Positions 35,046 to 43,633 of a stretch of DNA of 64,000 nt are shown in pieces. The notes under the pieces were generated by a model, which was given only the letters and a program-made list of their open reading frames with translations, was not told where the DNA came from and made no database searches. The stretch's first letter is position 1. The number at the start of each line of letters is the position of its first letter. Location of the stretch: NCBI RefSeq assembly GCF_013409995.1, contig NZ_JACCBX010000002.1:101827-165826 (forward strand), read 5' to 3'. The translations under genes were made by a program, and so were the position numbers. The stretch comes from Neobacillus driksii. GTDB lineage: Bacteria > Bacillota > Bacilli > Bacillales > Cytobacillaceae.

Positions 35046-36197
35046 ATGAAGAAAAGCAAAATCCTCCTGACCCTGGTAATCCTAATTACCTTTACAGGGG
35101 GAATTTTTACAGGAGTGTTATATTCCAAAAATAAAACAGAACAAGCGTCAAAACCGCTTAAAATAGAAAAAGCCTCAGAATCAGGTAAAAATCCCGAAGA
35201 AAAAGCAATCCCAGAGGAGAGTATTGAGGAATCTAAAGTGTTATTGGGTTATGTACAGGATTTTCGTGATCCGAATGTAGTTGATTATTCCAAGTTAACA
35301 CATGCAATCTTCTCGTTTGCTCATCCCACACCGGATGGTGGTATTTTACTAAATGGTGATTCAGCCATCAATAATTTACGAACGATGGTTAAGGAAGCTG
35401 ACAAACACAATACAAAAGTAATCTTAGCGGTTGGCGGCTGGTTTCATATAAATGGCGGGGAATCCTACGAACCATTTAAAGCAGCGATCAGCAATCCTGA
35501 CTCTAGGACAAGACTAGTGAATGAACTTACTAGTATCGTAGACCGTGAACAACTAGACGGTATTGATATCGATTTCGAACATCCTCGTTCAAAAGCAGAT
35601 GCTGCCAACTTGGCTGCTTTTGCAAAGGAACTAAGCGAACAGCTGCATCCAAAAGGTAAAGAGCTTTCGATTGCTGTTTATGCAAAAATTCATGCGGTGA
35701 CAGGCACCGAGATGGGCTTTGTTGTTTATGAACCTTCCACTTTTCAGCATGTCGACCATGTAAATATTATGGCCTATGACGGTCAGTGGGATGGCGGATA
35801 CCACGCAGCGAATTTATCTCCTTATCCGTTTACGGAGAAAATAGTAAACTATTGGGCGAATCTGTTTGATCAAAACAATCTTCCGAAAGAAAAGCTTGTT
35901 TTAGGAGTTCCTTTTTATGCACAGCCTGAAGACCCTGCGATTAAGCAGGTTTCTTATGCCGCTATCGTCAACCAGGATCCTGCAAATGCTGCGAATGATA
36001 CGGTGAGTATGAATGGAACCACTTATCATTATAATGGTGTGGAAACCATTAAAAAGAAGACAAATCTGGCACTTGATCACGGCTTTGGAGGAATGATGCT
36101 GTGGGAAGCTGGCCATGACAGCAAAGGTGACAATAGCTTAACAACAGCAATATACGATGAATTAGTTAAATCAAGCGATGTCCTTGCAAAGAAATAA
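35046..36197 (+). CDS. Secreted or membrane-anchored GH18 chitinase-like hydrolase
   Basis: A 383-residue protein with an N-terminal signal anchor (residues 5-28) and a linker of about 45 charged residues. The GH18 barrel begins with VLLGYVQDFRDPN; strand VILAVGGWFH and the catalytic motif DGIDIDFEHPR (DxxDxDxE) are intact, with VNIMAYDG and GGMMLWEAGHDS completing the active site. Chitinase-type activity on chitin oligomers or wall glycan is expected. GGGAGG is six bases before the ATG. Unlike the GH18 gene at 8829, this one has no SH3 or other binding domain and keeps the classical motif. Confidence 0.87.
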   Translation: MKKSKILLTLVILITFTGGIFTGVLYSKNKTEQASKPLKIEKASESGKNPEEKAIPEESIEESKVLLGYVQDFRDPNVVDYSKLTHAIFSFAHPTPDGGILLNGDSAINNLRTMVKEADKHNTKVILAVGGWFHINGGESYEPFKAAISNPDSRTRLVNELTSIVDREQLDGIDIDFEHPRSKADAANLAAFAKELSEQLHPKGKELSIAVYAKIHAVTGTEMGFVVYEPSTFQHVDHVNIMAYDGQWDGGYHAANLSPYPFTEKIVNYWANLFDQNNLPKEKLVLGVPFYAQPEDPAIKQVSYAAIVNQDPANAANDTVSMNGTTYHYNGVETIKKKTNLALDHGFGGMMLWEAGHDSKGDNSLTTAIYDELVKSSDVLAKK

Positions 36198-36198
36198 T

Positions 36199-36240
36199 AA
36201 AAGGCTGCATACTCTAAACGAAGAGCGTGCAGCCTTTTTC
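36199..36240. terminator. Bidirectional terminator
   Basis: AAAAGGCTGCA / TGCAGCCTTTTT with inner CTC/GAG pairs, between the convergent GH18 and trhO genes. Confidence 0.85.
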
Positions 36241-37188
36241 TTATGCTTGTAAATTCATTAATCTTTCTTTTACGTCTTCTTCGCTTAATCCATGCTGAGC
36301 GACATAACGGTTTCGCGGGTGCGTTCTGCACTCATGTGAGCAGCTGCGCAGGTGACGGTGCTCATTTTCCTCAGAGCAGAGAATCTTTTTATTACACTCA
36401 GGGTTGGCACAGTTTACGTAACGCTCACAAGGCTCACCTGTGTAATAATCCTTCCCAACCACCACATGCTCTTTTTGATTGACTGGAACCGCAATGCGCT
36501 CGTCAAATACATATAGCTGTCCATCCCATAAGTCGCCTTGTACTTCTGGGTCTTTTCCGTACGTCACAATTCCGCCTTCCAATTGTGAAACATCTTCAAA
36601 CCCTTCTTTTACAAGCCAGCCAGAGAATTTCTCACAGCGGATGCCGCCTGTGCAATACGTAAGGATTTTTTTCCCTTCGAATTGCTCCTTATTTTCTCGA
36701 ATCCATTCAGGAAGATCCCGGAAATTTAGTATATCAGGGCGAACGGCGCCTCTGAAATGACCTAAATCATATTCATAATCATTACGTGCGTCAATCACAA
36801 CCGTATCTTCTCTTTGCATCGCTTCGAAAAATTCTTTCGGTTTTAAATGCTTTCCTGTTGTAACAAGAGGGTCAACATCGTCCTCTAAACGTAGCGTAAC
36901 AAGCTCTGGTCGAAGACGAACACGCATTTTTTTGAACGCATGCTCTGTTGCTTCATCAATTTTAAAAACAGTACCAGCAAAAAGCGGGTGCTCATCCATG
37001 TATTTTATATAAGCATCAGTTTGCTCAACTGTACCTGATACAGTTCCGTTAATTCCTTCAGATGCAAGAATAATCCGACCCTTAAGACCTAGTTCATTAC
37101 AGAATTGAAGATGCTCTTGTTGAACTTCCTCGGGATTTTCTATATGGACATATTTATAATACAGTAACACTCTATAATCTTGATTCAT
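36241..37188 (-). CDS. trhO: tRNA uridine(34) hydroxylase TrhO
   Basis: A 315-residue rhodanese-related protein of the YceA/TrhO family. The N-terminal acylphosphatase-like part has [16 protein letters not shown]; the rhodanese domain has [19 protein letters not shown] and the loop [16 protein letters not shown] with the essential Cys; the C-terminal part has a Cys/His-rich [19 protein letters not shown] and [13 protein letters not shown] zinc-like region. TrhO makes 5-hydroxyuridine at tRNA position 34 using prephenate-derived chemistry still debated. ATG 37188 is preceded by AAGGTGG. Single gene. Confidence 0.92.
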   Translation of the reverse strand: MNQDYRVLLYYKYVHIENPEEVQQEHLQFCNELGLKGRIILASEGINGTVSGTVEQTDAYIKYMDEHPLFAGTVFKIDEATEHAFKKMRVRLRPELVTLRLEDDVDPLVTTGKHLKPKEFFEAMQREDTVVIDARNDYEYDLGHFRGAVRPDILNFRDLPEWIRENKEQFEGKKILTYCTGGIRCEKFSGWLVKEGFEDVSQLEGGIVTYGKDPEVQGDLWDGQLYVFDERIAVPVNQKEHVVVGKDYYTGEPCERYVNCANPECNKKILCSEENEHRHLRSCSHECRTHPRNRYVAQHGLSEEDVKERLMNLQA

Positions 37189-37307
37189 ATTAACCACCTT
37201 ATTAACTTTTATGCATTCTTTATATTAATAACCGAATTATTATATCAATAATCACATTCTTATTTCAATGAATTAGAATTATTATTCCCTTTTTTAAAAT
37301 AAAAAGG

Positions 37308-37343
37308 CATCCTGCCAGTAATTTTAATTGGGCAGGATACCTA
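37308..37343 (-). terminator. Terminator of the dioxygenase operon
   Basis: AGGcATCCTGCC pairs with GGCAGGAT-CCT over a 13-base loop. On the reverse strand it comes after the 21-bp repeats that follow the dioxygenase stop codon, so the repeats would be in the 3' untranslated RNA. Confidence 0.6.
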
Positions 37344-37355
37344 GTAATGCTTCGT

Positions 37356-37470
37356 TTGTAGATATATTCAAATAGTGTGTAGATAAATAATGATTTTGTG
37401 TAGATAAACCTTAAGAATGTGTAGATATCGTCCAAAATTTGTAGATATATCTGAAAAGCGTGTAGATATC
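37356..37470. repeat. Six 21-bp direct repeats with a GTGTAGATA core
   Basis: GTAGATA begins at 37358, 37379, 37400, 37421, 37441 and 37462, so the step is 21, 21, 21, 20, 21 bases. Consensus core is (T/G)TGTAGATA(T/A)A, and the spacers differ in sequence. On the reverse strand two copies read TTATCTACA, one base away from the DnaA box TTATCCACA; the other four read ATATCTACA. The regular two-helix-turn step is suggestive of a protein-binding array. It lies directly after the stop of the dioxygenase gene. Confidence 0.75.
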
Positions 37471-37477
37471 CTCAACG

Positions 37478-38260
37478 TTACTCTCCAAATTGCCATACAC
37501 TATGACTTAGGTTTCCATATCGGAAGCTGCGATGTAATAACTTTGCTGTCTTGTTATCATCTGCTGCTCCCATTGCATAAAAGACCGGAATAAAGTGTTC
37601 TTTGCCATATGGAGGTACAGCATATTGTGCATTGGGAGCGAGTGAATCGTACTTAAACAATGATTTCGTATCCCATGTATGAAGGTGATGGGCTAACCAG
37701 TCATCGAACTCAACCGCCCATGTATCTACTTGTCCATTATCCGCAAAATTCACAGCTCTTAAATTATGAACGGTACCCCCACTGCCAATAATTAAAACAT
37801 CTTTAGCACGTAAAGCAGCCAGTGATTTTCCTACCTTATATTGTTTTTCGGGTGTGAGTGCAGGATTGACAGACATCGCAATCACAGGAACATCTGCATT
37901 TGGATAAAGTAAACGAAGCACCACCCACGCACCATGATCCAAACCGCGTCTCGTTTCTATGTCAAAAGGAATACCATTTGCCCTGAATAAATCCATGATT
38001 TCACTAGAAATTTCCTGTGATCCATTAGCGGGATATTTGATGGTATAGAGCGCTGGATCAAATCCGCCGAAATCATAAATGGTGTCATATTCGTCTACTT
38101 CACTTACTTTTTGCACTCTAGACTCCCAATGAGCGGAAAATAAAACAATTGCCTTTGGGCGTGGTAAAGAATCCCCCAGTTGATTTAAAAATTGAGTATA
38201 CTCATTGTTTTCTACCGCCAGCAATGGTGCACCATGAGCAATAAACAGTGATGGCATCAT
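37478..38260 (-). CDS. Class III extradiol dioxygenase, DODA/LigB family (YgiD-like)
   Basis: A 260-residue single-domain enzyme. Metal and active-site His are visible in SLFIAHGAP, LFSAHWES, GLDHGAWVVL, GGTVHNLR and EHFIPVFYAMG, as in 4,5-DOPA dioxygenase/YgiD. The family opens catechol rings or is zinc-dependent with unknown substrate. GGAGGG precedes two ATGs. It is the last gene of a three-gene reverse operon with a DoxX protein (20 bases upstream) and an alpha/beta hydrolase. The set of dioxygenase, DoxX protein and carboxylesterase recalls the quinone-responsive mhq genes of B. subtilis, which suggests defence against quinones or catechols. Confidence 0.85.
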   Translation of the reverse strand: MMPSLFIAHGAPLLAVENNEYTQFLNQLGDSLPRPKAIVLFSAHWESRVQKVSEVDEYDTIYDFGGFDPALYTIKYPANGSQEISSEIMDLFRANGIPFDIETRRGLDHGAWVVLRLLYPNADVPVIAMSVNPALTPEKQYKVGKSLAALRAKDVLIIGSGGTVHNLRAVNFADNGQVDTWAVEFDDWLAHHLHTWDTKSLFKYDSLAPNAQYAVPPYGKEHFIPVFYAMGAADDNKTAKLLHRSFRYGNLSHSVWQFGE

Positions 38261-38279
38261 AGTACTTTTCCCTCCAGTA

Positions 38280-38699
38280 TTAAAGTGATTGTGTCTGGTT
38301 ATTTTGTCCTTTAAAGAACACTTTATCTAGCGCAAACATCTTACTATCGTTGATGGCAATAAATAATGACATTGCTAGTAATGCTAAATCTAATTCCCAG
38401 CCAGCACCTTGACCATTACCTAAAAAGCCGACTGCTAATTTCCCTTTGACAATTGCTCCAAGCATTAATAAAACCAATAATGCTGATACAATTCTGCTGC
38501 CTAAACCAATGATTAAAGCAAGTCCTCCAACCATTTCTAACACTGCAACACCATACGCTAAAGCACCTGGTAAACCAATGGAATCAAACCAGCCAACGAT
38601 ATTTTCAATCCCGCCTTGGAATTTTACTAAACCATGAATAAAAAACGTAACCCCTAATACTACACGTAAAATTAATGTACTTACTTCTATCTTTTTCAT
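38280..38699 (-). CDS. DoxX family membrane protein (MhqP-like)
   Basis: A 139-residue protein with four membrane helices. LRVVLGVTFFIHGLVKFQGGI near the start and GLPGALAYGVAVLEMVGGLALIIGLG followed by a Gly-rich GNGQGAGWELDLALLAMSL are standard for the DoxX group. DoxX-type proteins are found with quinone and catechol resistance genes in Bacillus; their molecular activity is poorly known. It stands between the dioxygenase and the hydrolase genes with 20-23 base gaps, so it belongs to one transcript. GGGAGAGG is the ribosome binding site. Confidence 0.88.
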   Translation of the reverse strand: MKKIEVSTLILRVVLGVTFFIHGLVKFQGGIENIVGWFDSIGLPGALAYGVAVLEMVGGLALIIGLGSRIVSALLVLLMLGAIVKGKLAVGFLGNGQGAGWELDLALLAMSLFIAINDSKMFALDKVFFKGQNNQTQSL

Positions 38700-38722
38700 T
38701 TTTCTGCCTCTCCCTTAATAAT

Positions 38723-39367
38723 TTATTTTTTTAAATCTTGTAGTAACCAATTTGTAAAATCCTGCAGATTGCTTAAGGAAACACTATGTCCTTCGTGGTA
38801 AGTCTTAAAAGTAACGTTTGCACCTAATTGACGAAAATACTCATTGTTGGCAACTCCCCATTCAAATGGAAGCACTTGATCCATTTCTCCGTGTGAAACG
38901 AATACCGAAACTTCATTCACAGGTTTGATCTCATACTCTTCTTTTACGAAGGCTGGAATGTAACCACTTAGAGCAACAATTCCTTTTATTTTATTGCCTA
39001 ATGTTAAGCCTAGCGTCATCGCTAAAATTGCACCCTGGCTGAAACCTAACAAGTATAAATGAGATGTATCTAGCGGATACTGTTCGCAAGCATAGTCAAT
39101 AAAGTTTGTTAGCCTGTTTACACCTTCATCGAACACTTCTCGATGCGGTTTGCCGTACCCTTCAATCGTAAAGAAAGCATAGCCTGGTGGCTGCGCGAGA
39201 TGACCGCGGATACTGAAAATGTAGAACTGATCTTCTAATCCGTTAACCAAAGAAAGCATGTTTTGTTCATTACTGCCAATTCCATGCATGATAAACAATG
39301 CTGGATACTTTTTATCAGGATGGATCTCTCTTGGACGACGAAGCTCATAGATCATCGGTGCACTCAT
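38723..39367 (-). CDS. Alpha/beta hydrolase, carboxylesterase/phospholipase type (MhqD-like)
   Basis: About 214 residues. The fold is marked by PALFIMHGIGSNEQNM (oxyanion loop HGIGS), the nucleophile elbow LLGFSQGAILAM (Ser in GFSQG), DQVLPFEWG (acid Asp) and EGHSVS (His). The triad is complete. Family members hydrolyse small esters or lysophospholipids; MhqD of B. subtilis belongs here and answers to quinones. I take ATG 39367 because AAGGGATG lies upstream; a frame running back to 39463 has no start signal. First gene of the operon, divergent from the XRE-cupin regulator. Confidence 0.85.
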   Translation of the reverse strand: MSAPMIYELRRPREIHPDKKYPALFIMHGIGSNEQNMLSLVNGLEDQFYIFSIRGHLAQPPGYAFFTIEGYGKPHREVFDEGVNRLTNFIDYACEQYPLDTSHLYLLGFSQGAILAMTLGLTLGNKIKGIVALSGYIPAFVKEEYEIKPVNEVSVFVSHGEMDQVLPFEWGVANNEYFRQLGANVTFKTYHEGHSVSLSNLQDFTNWLLQDLKK

Positions 39368-39515
39368 ATATATCATCCCTTCTGTAAGTATTTTAATAAT
39401 TAATAAAGATTCATATTTGTAAACACATTTATAAAAAAATAAAATGTTTTTTAATATGAACATTTGTTGCTTATAGGATAACAGCGGATCTTATGGATTG
39501 TCAATGGATTTTTTG

Positions 39516-39542
39516 CTAATATATAAATATGTTCTATATTAG
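39516..39542. promoter_or_regulatory. Inverted repeat between hydrolase operon and regulator gene
   Basis: CTAATATA and TATATTAG flank an 11-base centre, ending 14 bases before the regulator start. It is a likely operator for the adjacent XRE-cupin protein; the overlap with AT-rich -10-like sequence fits autoregulation. Confidence 0.45.
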
Positions 39543-39555
39543 GAAACCATAAAGG

Positions 39556-40092
39556 GTGATCAAACTGGATATCGGCGCAAAAATTCGAGCAATTAGAAAT
39601 CGAAAAAAAATCACAATAGCCCAAATGTGTGAAGGGACTGGCCTTTCAAAAGGATTTATCAGCAATGTAGAAAACAACAACACCTCACCATCGATCAGCA
39701 CGCTGCAAACCATTGCTAGCTATTTAGAGGTTCCATTACCTTACTTATTATTAGAAAAAAAACAACATTTACGCGTAGTTAGAAAAGATGCCCGAACAAC
39801 GACCTCATTTAATCAGTTAAAAATTGAACATATCTCATCCATGGGTGGTTTAAGTTTGCGAAGTGTGGAATTTCCGCCAGGCGCATCGATTGGAGACGCC
39901 CATGCGCATGAGGGGGAAGAATGTCATTTAGTGCTGGAGGGGAAAGTTTTAGCAGAACAAGGGGAAGATTCAGTGATCTTAGAAGAAGGTGATTCCTTCA
40001 GCTGGAATGCAAGTGTACCTCATACAGTGAAAAATATCGGGGATTGTAAAGCGGTTGTTTTAATAGCAGTGTATTCAAATACAGCGTTTTAA
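39556..40092 (+). CDS. XRE family regulator with cupin domain
   Basis: A 178-residue protein. Residues 5-62 are a helix-turn-helix (AKIRAIRNRKKITIAQMCEG, GLSKGFISNVENNNTSPSI) and residues 105-175 a cupin_2 barrel with HAHEGEECHLVLEGK and SVPHTVKNIGD, whose His and Glu could bind metal or a small ligand. This layout is that of PuuR/YdcN-type ligand-responsive repressors. The start is uncertain: GTG 39556 opens the frame, but AAAGGGTGATC matches the ribosomal anti-SD and could serve a CTG at 39565. It is divergent from the hydrolase-DoxX-dioxygenase operon, which it probably controls. Confidence 0.85.
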   Translation: MIKLDIGAKIRAIRNRKKITIAQMCEGTGLSKGFISNVENNNTSPSISTLQTIASYLEVPLPYLLLEKKQHLRVVRKDARTTTSFNQLKIEHISSMGGLSLRSVEFPPGASIGDAHAHEGEECHLVLEGKVLAEQGEDSVILEEGDSFSWNASVPHTVKNIGDCKAVVLIAVYSNTAF

Positions 40093-40143
40093 GGTTTAAC
40101 GAGCGATATTCCTTCTGTATTTATGTATGATTAATACTGCAGT

Positions 40144-40182
40144 TAAACAGAGCATTTATTTAAACAAAAATGCTCTGTTTTA
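40144..40182. terminator. Bidirectional terminator
   Basis: AAACAGAGCATTT / AAATGCTCTGTTT with a nine-base AT loop between convergent genes. Confidence 0.85.
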
Positions 40183-40184
40183 GA

Positions 40185-40577
40185 CTATCTGAAATTCTGA
40201 GCGATTTGATCGATCACTTTTATACCTTTTCTTAATATAGTATCAAACATGACCATTGTCACTTTGGCATCTGTAAGATGTTCATCAAATTGATTATAAA
40301 TATCCTGTTTTAATACGAAACTTGTATTCCCTAAATAGTCTGGACGAGTAATAATTTTTAAATGATCTCCTAAATTTGCTTCCTTTCGATACAAAACCTC
40401 CATTTTTAAAACAACCGTTCCAATCCTCATTTCTTGAAAGTCCTTTAAAGATATTCCGCAATTTTCATACCAATTTACACGAGCATCCTCCAAAAACTTA
40501 ACGTATCTGCAATTATTCACATGCCCTAAAAGATCGATATCTTCTTTTTGTGTTTGAAGTGTAAAAATAGTTTCCAT
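40185..40577 (-). CDS. Acyl-CoA thioesterase, hotdog fold
   Basis: A 130-residue hotdog protein. DLLGHVNNCRYVKFLEDARVNWYENCGI carries the 4HBT-type motif (D-x-x-G-H-V-N-N-x-x-Y), where Asp is catalytic. It releases CoA from a short or medium acyl or aryl thioester; substrate unknown. GGGAGG precedes the ATG. It lies 48 bases after the MBL-hydrolase gene on the same strand, probably as the last gene of the catabolic cluster running from the CoA-transferase gene at 44770. Confidence 0.83.
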   Translation of the reverse strand: METIFTLQTQKEDIDLLGHVNNCRYVKFLEDARVNWYENCGISLKDFQEMRIGTVVLKMEVLYRKEANLGDHLKIITRPDYLGNTSFVLKQDIYNQFDEHLTDAKVTMVMFDTILRKGIKVIDQIAQNFR

Positions 40578-40625
40578 TACTAACCTCCCTTACCAAAGCT
40601 ATGAACCATCGCACAACGTATAAAA

Positions 40626-41564
40626 TTAAATGCCTTCGTAATACCATGTACCATCCTGAAGAAATTTTTTACATTGGTTATTTATATATAAATACTCCAG
40701 GTGAGCAAGTGTCTCGCCAACAGCAAAACGAGTTTCATGAATATTCAAATTTCGAAACAACTGTTGATTAACCTCATAGATGGTTGTTGGGCGTTTAATA
40801 GCGTCATACGTCTCTGCTAACCTTTCATGATGGTGTGCTAATAATTCTTCAATTCTTTGATTGGCACCTCTAAACGGCTTCCCATGAGAAGGGATTACAT
40901 AGTCAACATTTAATACTTTAATTTTTTCCAAAGAAGTCATGTAGGATTGTAATGGATTCCGATTCCCCCGGAACCAGTAGGATATATTGGGAGAAATTCT
41001 TGGTAAAATATGATCGGTTGAAAATAAAATACTATTCTCTTTATTAAATAAAGTGATTAATCCATCTGAATGCCCCGGTGTAAAAATAACCTCGTATTCG
41101 TATTTGCCGAATACGATTTTCATTCCCTCCTCAAGAAAATGTTGAACAGTTGGATAAGGCTTAACTTGTGTGTTAAAACCCTGTTCATCCGTAGTTAACA
41201 GCTGGGATAAATTATCTGGAAGCCCGCATGTATCATAGTTTCTATTTACTATCCCTAAAGAATCCTGTTCCCAATAGGTTAACCCAGCCTCCGTATCAAT
41301 TTCTGTCATCCATACCTCTGCATTTGTAAGCTGCTGCAGTGTACCTGCATAGCCAAAATGGTCTGGATGGTAATGCGTTAGAATGATGTCCTTTATTTCA
41401 TGCTTTTGTATGATGGGTCTCCATATGTCCTTCGATACAGCATTATTGAGTCCTGCGTCGATAATGGTCCACCCATTAGCCCCTTCAGCTAAAAAGCAAT
41501 TCACATGGTTTAGTCGAAAAGGTAGCGGTATGGTTACTTGTGTTACACCGATTTCATTGAACAA
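40626..41564 (-). CDS. MBL-fold metallo-hydrolase
   Basis: A 312-residue metallo-beta-lactamase fold enzyme. The zinc ligands are in LTHYHPDHFGYAG (HxHxDH, near residue 64), FTPGHSDG and LFSTDHILP, then SHGKPF. The late IDAGLNNAVS loop is typical of glyoxalase-II-like or hydroxyacyl-thioester hydrolases. In company of a CoA transferase, a dehydrogenase, a thiolase and a thioesterase, it may hydrolyse a CoA ester or lactone intermediate; this is inference. AAGGGGAG is the ribosome binding site. A terminator-like hairpin separates it from the thiolase gene upstream. Confidence 0.83.
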   Translation of the reverse strand: MFNEIGVTQVTIPLPFRLNHVNCFLAEGANGWTIIDAGLNNAVSKDIWRPIIQKHEIKDIILTHYHPDHFGYAGTLQQLTNAEVWMTEIDTEAGLTYWEQDSLGIVNRNYDTCGLPDNLSQLLTTDEQGFNTQVKPYPTVQHFLEEGMKIVFGKYEYEVIFTPGHSDGLITLFNKENSILFSTDHILPRISPNISYWFRGNRNPLQSYMTSLEKIKVLNVDYVIPSHGKPFRGANQRIEELLAHHHERLAETYDAIKRPTTIYEVNQQLFRNLNIHETRFAVGETLAHLEYLYINNQCKKFLQDGTWYYEGI

Positions 41565-41603
41565 AAACCCTTCTCCCCTTTACCTTCTATTTATCGGTAA
41601 AAG

Positions 41604-41642
41604 GAAATAAGCAACAAAATGTTTCTTTTGCTGCTTATTTCC
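41604..41642 (-). terminator. Terminator or attenuator between thiolase and MBL genes
   Basis: GGAAATAAGCA(A)CAAAA pairs with TTTTGCTGCTTATTTCC; on the reverse strand it is followed by TTTTACC. It would lower expression of the last two genes relative to the first three. Confidence 0.75.
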
Positions 41643-41652
41643 TCTTCCATTC

Positions 41653-42807
41653 TTATTCACTAATTCTTTCGATAATGGTTCCGTTGGCCATTCCGCCGCC
41701 TTCACAAATTGCCTGTAATCCATAGCGGCCGCCTGTTCTTTCTAATTCATGCATCATCGAGATCATTAATTTAGCGCCTGTTGCTCCAAGTGGGTGTCCA
41801 AGGGCAATGGCTCCCCCGTTAGGGTTCAACTTCTTAGGATCTGCCTTAATTTCTTCTAACCAGCACATTGGTACCGGAGCGAACGCTTCATTTACTTCAT
41901 AAATGTCCATATCTTCAATTGTAAGCCCTGCTTTAGCTAAAACCTGTCGAGTTGCTTCAATTGGACCCGTCAGCATCAAGGTTGGATCAGAACCTACTAC
42001 AGAACGGGCAACAATTCGGAATCGCGGTTTAAGCCCTAATTCCTCTGCTTTTTCACGTGACATCAATAATACAGCCGCAGCACCATCACTCATTTGGCTG
42101 GCGTTTCCTGCATGGATTTTTCCATCTTCCTTAAAGACTGTTTTAAGAGTGGATAATTTTTCTATAGTGGAACCCTTTCGAGGTCCTTCATCCTGCCTCA
42201 CTGCCACTGTACTGCCATCCTCTAAAGTCACTTCTAAAGGCATAATCTCCCTGTCAAATCTTCCTTCTTCTTGGGCTTTTAACGCACGATTGTGGCTTTC
42301 AACGGAAAATTCATCTAACTGGGTGCGTGTAAATCCCCACTTATCAGCAATTCTTTCTGCAGATAAACCTTGGTGAATGATTTCATACCTTGATGTTAGC
42401 TCTTCACTGGAGGTTGAATTTTGACGGGTAGAACCAAGCGGGACACGTGTCATGCTTTCAACACCGCCGGCAATAACAACATCCATATCCCCGCTAAGAA
42501 TCGCCTGGGCTGCAAAATGAATCGCTTGCTGCCCGGATCCACATTGACGATCTATAGTGGTTGCTGGTACCTGGATTGGGAAATCTGCCATTAGAACTGC
42601 ATTACGCGCGATATTCAGACCTTGTTCTTCTACCTGTGAAACACAGCCCATGATGACGTCCTGCACGATTCCTGGGGAAATGCCTGCACGATTTACTAAT
42701 TCTCTTAATACTTTGGCTGCCAATTCATCTGGACGAACATTGCTTAATAGCCCTTTTCTTTTTCCAACTGGGGTACGAACACCCTCCACAATAACAACTT
42801 CACGCAT
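41653..42807 (-). CDS. Thiolase family protein (acetyl-CoA C-acyltransferase)
   Basis: About 384 residues. The nucleophilic Cys is in DRQCGSGQQAIHFA near residue 88, the catalytic His in LGHPLGATGAKL near 345, and the second Cys in AICEGGGMANG near 375; the last reads EGGGMA in place of the usual GGGGQG, but the Cys is kept. The enzyme cleaves beta-ketoacyl-CoA with CoA to yield acetyl-CoA, or acts in reverse. ATG 42807 has GGAGGAAG at good spacing, five codons after the longest frame start. The dehydrogenase gene lies 37 bases upstream; the pair covers the last two steps of beta-oxidation. Confidence 0.9.
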   Translation of the reverse strand: MREVVIVEGVRTPVGKRKGLLSNVRPDELAAKVLRELVNRAGISPGIVQDVIMGCVSQVEEQGLNIARNAVLMADFPIQVPATTIDRQCGSGQQAIHFAAQAILSGDMDVVIAGGVESMTRVPLGSTRQNSTSSEELTSRYEIIHQGLSAERIADKWGFTRTQLDEFSVESHNRALKAQEEGRFDREIMPLEVTLEDGSTVAVRQDEGPRKGSTIEKLSTLKTVFKEDGKIHAGNASQMSDGAAAVLLMSREKAEELGLKPRFRIVARSVVGSDPTLMLTGPIEATRQVLAKAGLTIEDMDIYEVNEAFAPVPMCWLEEIKADPKKLNPNGGAIALGHPLGATGAKLMISMMHELERTGGRYGLQAICEGGGMANGTIIERISE

Positions 42808-42844
42808 CTCATCTTCCTCCAATTTTATATAATTTTTTTAAAAA

Positions 42845-43612
42845 TTATCTTGGGGCCATGCGAATAGCGCCATCTAAGCGGATGGTTTCACCATTAAGCA
42901 TGACATTTTCGATAATTGACTGAGTTAATTGTGCATATTCAGAAGGACGTCCGAGTCGGGATGGAAACGGAACCTGGGATTCCAATGCTGCTTTTGCCTG
43001 CTCAGACAATGAACCGAAAAGTGGTGTTTCAATTAATCCAGGTGCAATGGTCATCACTCTGATTCCAGACTTTGCTAAGTCGCGTGCAATTGGCAATGTC
43101 ATTCCTACTACACCGCCTTTTGAGGCACTGTAAGCTGCCTGACCGATTTGACCATCAAAAGCGGCAACAGATGCTGTATTGATGATTACTCCTCTTTCAC
43201 CTTCTTGATTAGGCTGATTATTGACCATTTTGGCAGCGGTAAGGCGAATGACGTTAAATGTACCTATTAAATTGATTTCAATGACTCTTTTAAAATTTTC
43301 AAAACTATGTGCTTGATTTCTGCCTACTGTTTTTTCCGCAACAGCAATACCTGCACAATTCACTACGGTATTGATACTGCCAAACTGAGCAATCGCTGAA
43401 TCGATGGCGTTCTGGACATCTTCTTCACTAGTTACATTCGTTTTGTAAAAAACAGCATTTTCCCCTAATTCTTTGGCTAAACTAGCACCTCTTTCTTCAG
43501 AGAGGTCAAGAATTGCCGCTTTCCCGCCGTTTTTTACGATATTTCGGACAGTTGCTTCACCAAGCCCCGAAGCACCGCCCGTTACCAAAGCAATGGAATC
43601 TTGTATTCTCAT
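42845..43612 (-). CDS. Short-chain dehydrogenase, 3-hydroxyacyl-CoA dehydrogenase type II-like
   Basis: A 255-residue SDR. The cofactor loop [14 protein letters not shown] is at residues 11-24, NCAGIAV near 90, active-site Ser in [12 protein letters not shown] and the YSASKGG Tyr-Lys pair near 162. [13 protein letters not shown] and the end [17 protein letters not shown] match human type-10 HSD/HADH2-like enzymes, which oxidise 3-hydroxyacyl-CoA and branched-chain intermediates with NAD. Between the CoA-transferase and thiolase genes with 21-37 base gaps, it fits as the step making the ketoacyl-CoA. AAGGGG before the ATG. Confidence 0.88.
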   Translation of the reverse strand: MRIQDSIALVTGGASGLGEATVRNIVKNGGKAAILDLSEERGASLAKELGENAVFYKTNVTSEEDVQNAIDSAIAQFGSINTVVNCAGIAVAEKTVGRNQAHSFENFKRVIEINLIGTFNVIRLTAAKMVNNQPNQEGERGVIINTASVAAFDGQIGQAAYSASKGGVVGMTLPIARDLAKSGIRVMTIAPGLIETPLFGSLSEQAKAALESQVPFPSRLGRPSEYAQLTQSIIENVMLNGETIRLDGAIRMAPR

Positions 43613-43633
43613 CTTCTATTCCCCTTTCTTATT

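Noticed and set aside
37356-37470. CRISPR array in the 21-bp repeats
   Set aside because: Cores are only about ten bases long with 10-base spacers, too short for CRISPR, and no cas genes exist here.
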